DNA of 64,000 nucleotides from Vibrio diazotrophicus (GTDB taxonomy: Bacteria > Pseudomonadota > Gammaproteobacteria > Enterobacterales > Vibrionaceae), in assembly GCF_038452265.1 (NCBI RefSeq), contig NZ_CP151843.1:744001-808000 (forward strand). Direction: 5' to 3'. This document shows positions 63,901-64,000 of the stretch, piece by piece. Numbering within the stretch: the first letter of the stretch is position 1; every line of letters begins with the position of its first letter. The position numbers and the translations under genes were made by a program. The notes under the pieces were generated by a model, which made no database searches, was not told where the DNA came from, and saw only the letters and a program-made list of their open reading frames with translations.

Positions 63901-64000
63901 AAGGTCGTCAAAATATCTTTGATATTATGCTGAACCCTAAAATTATGGACGATACCTTTCCCAGTATTTTCTACCGCCAGATGAAGTTGCATTTCACCAT
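54903..64000 (-). CDS. Giant DUF11-repeat surface protein (N-terminus outside the window)
   Basis: At least 3031 aa; the frame is open to the window edge, so the Met near 63992 is internal and the true start lies beyond. The visible protein is about 18 complete DUF11-like beta-sandwich repeats of roughly 130-150 aa plus a partial one, each starting like YxPGxxxxYxIxVxN and ending with GxITNTATV-like strands. The last 238 residues differ: an SdrD-B-like GKVFEDNNGDGYQ, then GIPGVKLLTVEGIVIETD, YGRYHVPD and a closing SENPKVRRITPN, which I recall from similar giant proteins next to barrel and OmpA genes. It is acidic and poor in Cys. A role as long adhesin or matrix protein is inferred from the repeats. 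Confidence 0.85.
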   Translation of the reverse strand, partial: GEMQLHLAVENTGKGIVHNFRVQHNIKDILTTLGNNLVDSTVTFDHTDVSGHPYKTWSIAIDSIGGNSVSKLGSSTVTDDSLDDVVSVYPGETIDYLITTAISPVAIGDIKNLTARVINDEGSLASAANTISTPIATERVLQVGDPEIHISKITSQSQYSPGQSVEYNISVENSSDKYFANNLIIVDKLSCIQTEQAAGYGGGAAFQSWKLEVVSGSDSEGTDAGKFDYGATKTGDLTISPDIAPGKKVEYKLTATTTDSSIGLILDDASCADDVVESGTGIEMPANALSVTKDVDTSKYSAGQEMTYTIKVANTSDAIANMVPVVDDLASIMVTDVYGNSIPAFSSWEITADYGKDISGVDGTITSPDILDVKATIPPHTVVTYTVKVHVAPTANSKISNIVTVDGKAIADRGSVPKEFSLAMNKSVKVDDESSFHSLYSFYSKQSNVVTYQIVVENDNTNGFATDVEIKDPISSIEADMLEPDNTPMPVFSSWTISADKQVMDNSGLTSDDQQQLLNATDVGTFSDNTDLDTTAQIPPNVRVIYTIVGQIDRSSSNKIVWGGFTNTATVYSPDNGQTLSGGATVQPEAPDVQVLKLTPNDIFQLGSEVSFDIFVFNKGSGYANDVDVSDDINGLGVFEPGWTIEATTDGHISSGSYADEKSTWPDGGNIASKVDIDPKSDSGKWNGMGYVKYTVKGIVRSDYEKEEISNTASIHDPATNTNHSSTAEIGKDGSVDQLNVSIIKTSDKMQVAPGGYITYTITLINNSTNTIANNLTVVDLMSEIKSVLANDNNDGGINDGKMDNVEDYPDQSPFVHWQFKLPGDASFGPETTEDFIYPATDSTDVLSLAPQSTIEFQIKALVKDNYVSQVLKNDAYVYRDFGEVSSLNHVSHHENRLASNGAGTQRQLLVNGVPSKYYSPGDELTYTVKIHSNTGYLNNRHVAEDILGVDVLLMDGTSENPFKNAFSVDVVKDDGNGSNGTTTGESEGVVEDNQNIDTYIDVAGGDYVLYTVKGTVRDDAVGSITIGGITVKPNDYHLNFYKTTDEVNYHPGKTASYHLHITNNGLANAYNIPVVDELSKVQVSLVDGSTGPAYTSWTIAPQVTLDPSLPDGNAQVGDYADNQDINTLASIPMGATIDYVVTATINPNAIGEITNVLSVNGDRVSSSLTPDANKFNYSKAIKAYYDTDGTTSLGLDGYKPDGYIEYEIAIGNENEVHLNDIAVFDNIQGVMTSCYNITTGTTYSCPAFDSWTVSSEVDSSGITDAGSISNNTNIDTTFDLAAASYGSYIKYTVKAHIVENAVGEFKNTVLVNGRYQASSDRSTMLPPNLIKAHRAFTDTSLATVKTTYNHQTDDQQVVYHLRIDNNGNGLEYGKALIEKFSELQVRLAQKSDSAGDSDKAPAYLPKGWVVTANTSGEPMTSIGGFTRGNNVDIDIPHVSIAPGGYIEFVMESEIREDAIGAIDITPTYGGSNLPRANITPDAALLNVTKEIVSLGGNNYTSGDKYKPGDSIEYRFVVENTEPVWYDNTVIQDLISNIKVEVIGGKIEAALIDTNISHVVSTGLNSAVDTKPLSYEANGDLNIAASDGLDIAPNETITFTITGKIREDAVGVVDANSATGGDNTVTTDAIPPHDASLTYEKLVTNTTADGNACSFPSNSGSGCLYNPDGQVVYQIHITNDGEGTANDVVIQDLVNSITTSDSGVAFSSSSVRIVEQPDSSRFSISGQYSGVGDLDAKFDLMAGDTVVFEITATVSDSATGTISNVATINGNNTNTIVLDPGIAQILAKKETDINTYVPGQTINYTIHVLNKGQKNSFVHITDIVSDFLVETADGSSKPALENWSIKSQVLADSSPTVTDISGLTALESGTNIDIDDVEIELAGEHSGVETHVAITITGNIRKDAVGAFHNIATVATLTDSNSYRVDISPENGVLELSKVASKTPATYVPGETIGFDVEVQNSGLGYLTNVNISDLSADIKTDFAGQAREGQVFEQWTITNVSVTGVEPTLSQQISGSEVTGANGYSVNYNIAPSHSVVMHFEGVVNDKAMGDITNTVVVSDEEGNSRTAQATYTPEKANLTVTKTVDKPLYEAGDTLTYTIVVANTTGAWAKDVHITDMLSTIETTTIDGYTVSAFNPDSISINATSSTGATTIPVVNSGDIDGSIEIAPNDTLTITVRGTLNSTIHGQVKNTVTVELDGGTQTAEAVSKPVIPEVKLTKVAPVEHYVPGEVSDFVITVVNETNGFADNIQIEDFISGLTVDTIDGTTEAAFSYWVLDIENSNSNTVITSRASLNEDIKYNIDLAPLDTVTFKVHGTVNQKAVGVITNTATMIFDGKTQTATAQLKPFEQDISFIKTLADGSQEGEYKTDEETEFHITLVNNAQSFAQSIKITDIISDLTVVNLLGNTVPALTSWDINYEIKNDKYNTTTVDPLPLGDDLDVTVNLAPSATVDFIVKGIVNPMALGVITNTATMDDGSSTSESTVTLKPGGVVLMATKVADKAEYTNDDDQITYTLAVTNRGSSDALNVHLVDEISKLQGANGSPLFTEWTTTISEFDTATSTTTVLDTQNSVDLDYTYTLKAYEGNIIWVTIVGQIGKGLDDDITNTFSATTIGGDTEQASVTVHVKKYSDNEGELVVTKKALQQTAQVGDVVEYEVTIVNNNESEFKNVHLTDRYPSGFQYVEGSAEITNSGPDGEFDTADDVFNTNEPTLANVMSFSVGDMLAYGSSGSTVQEKIRVRYLMRVTVGATFGNYTNTAYAMTPAEGMTSGALEIKSNMSSATVEVTPDKLFDTASIIGKVFEDNNGDGYQASATAYGIEVSIDIDPSLIVAGSATLKVEGEKKKDVSINGNNIVINKLIGQSRNRTLSGSHKATLQFVSKTADSFAFSVTTKDGTHITAHEDDSFSAQHSGNKLQGLTAESLQITRNVYQYGSQYLREIVIENMGIYEEGIPGVKLLTVEGIVIETDQYGRYHVPDQWVLNKKGQQFLVKLDTDSLPTGMKVVSENPKVRRITPNALSKFNFSVQSISDE
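55621..64000 (-). repeat. Array of DUF11-like protein repeats
   Basis: About 18 full repeats (mean about 150 codons) plus a truncated one are visible in the translation. Starts include YSPGQSVEY, YSAGQEMTY, YHPGKTASY, YKPGDSIEY, YVPGQTINY, YVPGETIGF and YEAGDTLTY. The copies are strongly diverged, so no DNA-level tandem repeat is evident; recent copy-number change or gene conversion is not indicated. Confidence 0.8.

Noticed and set aside
54903..63992. Start codon of the giant gene at 63992
   Set aside because: The frame continues open past this Met to the window edge, and the first visible repeat is already truncated, so the start must lie beyond.
55621..64000. DNA-level tandem repeat or CRISPR-like array
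   Set aside because: The periodicity is only in the protein; repeats are strongly diverged in DNA and much too long for a CRISPR array.

Overview
The window looks like chromosomal DNA of a marine gammaproteobacterium, most likely Vibrionaceae. This rests on the gene families present (UrtA/UrtB, YceB, LeuE, AbgT, tandem methyl-accepting chemotaxis proteins, Hut enzymes, an E. coli YbiW/YbiY/FsaA-like cluster), moderate GC and ordinary Shine-Dalgarno sites. It is inference, not a database match. I saw no rRNA, tRNA, CRISPR array, insertion sequence or phage gene.

Layout. 1-6.7 kb: 5' part of urtB, then urtA, divergent from an unusual sensor kinase (NCS1-permease-like membrane domain, Cys-rich motif, histidine kinase, receiver) overlapping a LuxR-type response regulator; this is probably a urea-sensing unit. 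6.7-20.5 kb: U32 protein, YceB lipoprotein, a c-di-GMP phosphodiesterase with a degenerate GGDEF domain, two tandem paralogous chemoreceptors, ChrA, an AraC regulator and two DMT exporters around a MocR regulator. 20.6-24.6 kb: a small coiled-coil protein, a truncated haemoglobin plus conserved lipoprotein pair divergent from a STAND-NTPase regulator with an OmpR-type DNA-binding tail, and leuE.

24.7-29.7 kb: a DeoR regulator, glycyl radical enzyme, activating enzyme and FsaA-type aldolase. The divergent promoter region has a perfect FNR box, and a shared TTTCA-N2-TGAAA palindrome lies there and in front of the DeoR gene. 29.7-34.3 kb: hutD-hutF divergent from hutG and a YjiH-type membrane protein, with two TGTATATACA palindromes between. 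34.3-37.4 kb: three GNAT acetyltransferases, a rhodanese and a LysR regulator.

37.6-45.2 kb: a LacI regulator converging on a five-gene operon (solute-binding protein, two permeases, GH2 glycosidase, ABC ATPase) for uptake and hydrolysis of a beta-linked sugar. A CRP-like site and an 11-mer shared with the regulator's own upstream region suggest its control. 45.7-50.3 kb: a 67-aa basic protein, a cold-shock protein, an NADPH-dependent FMN reductase, an AbgT transporter and an SDR. 50.4-64 kb: a three-gene minus-strand unit of a giant DUF11-repeat surface protein (at least 3031 aa, N-terminus outside the window), a 1188-aa predicted outer-membrane barrel protein and a lipoprotein with two OmpA domains. 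This trio is the best candidate for an uncharacterised system here.
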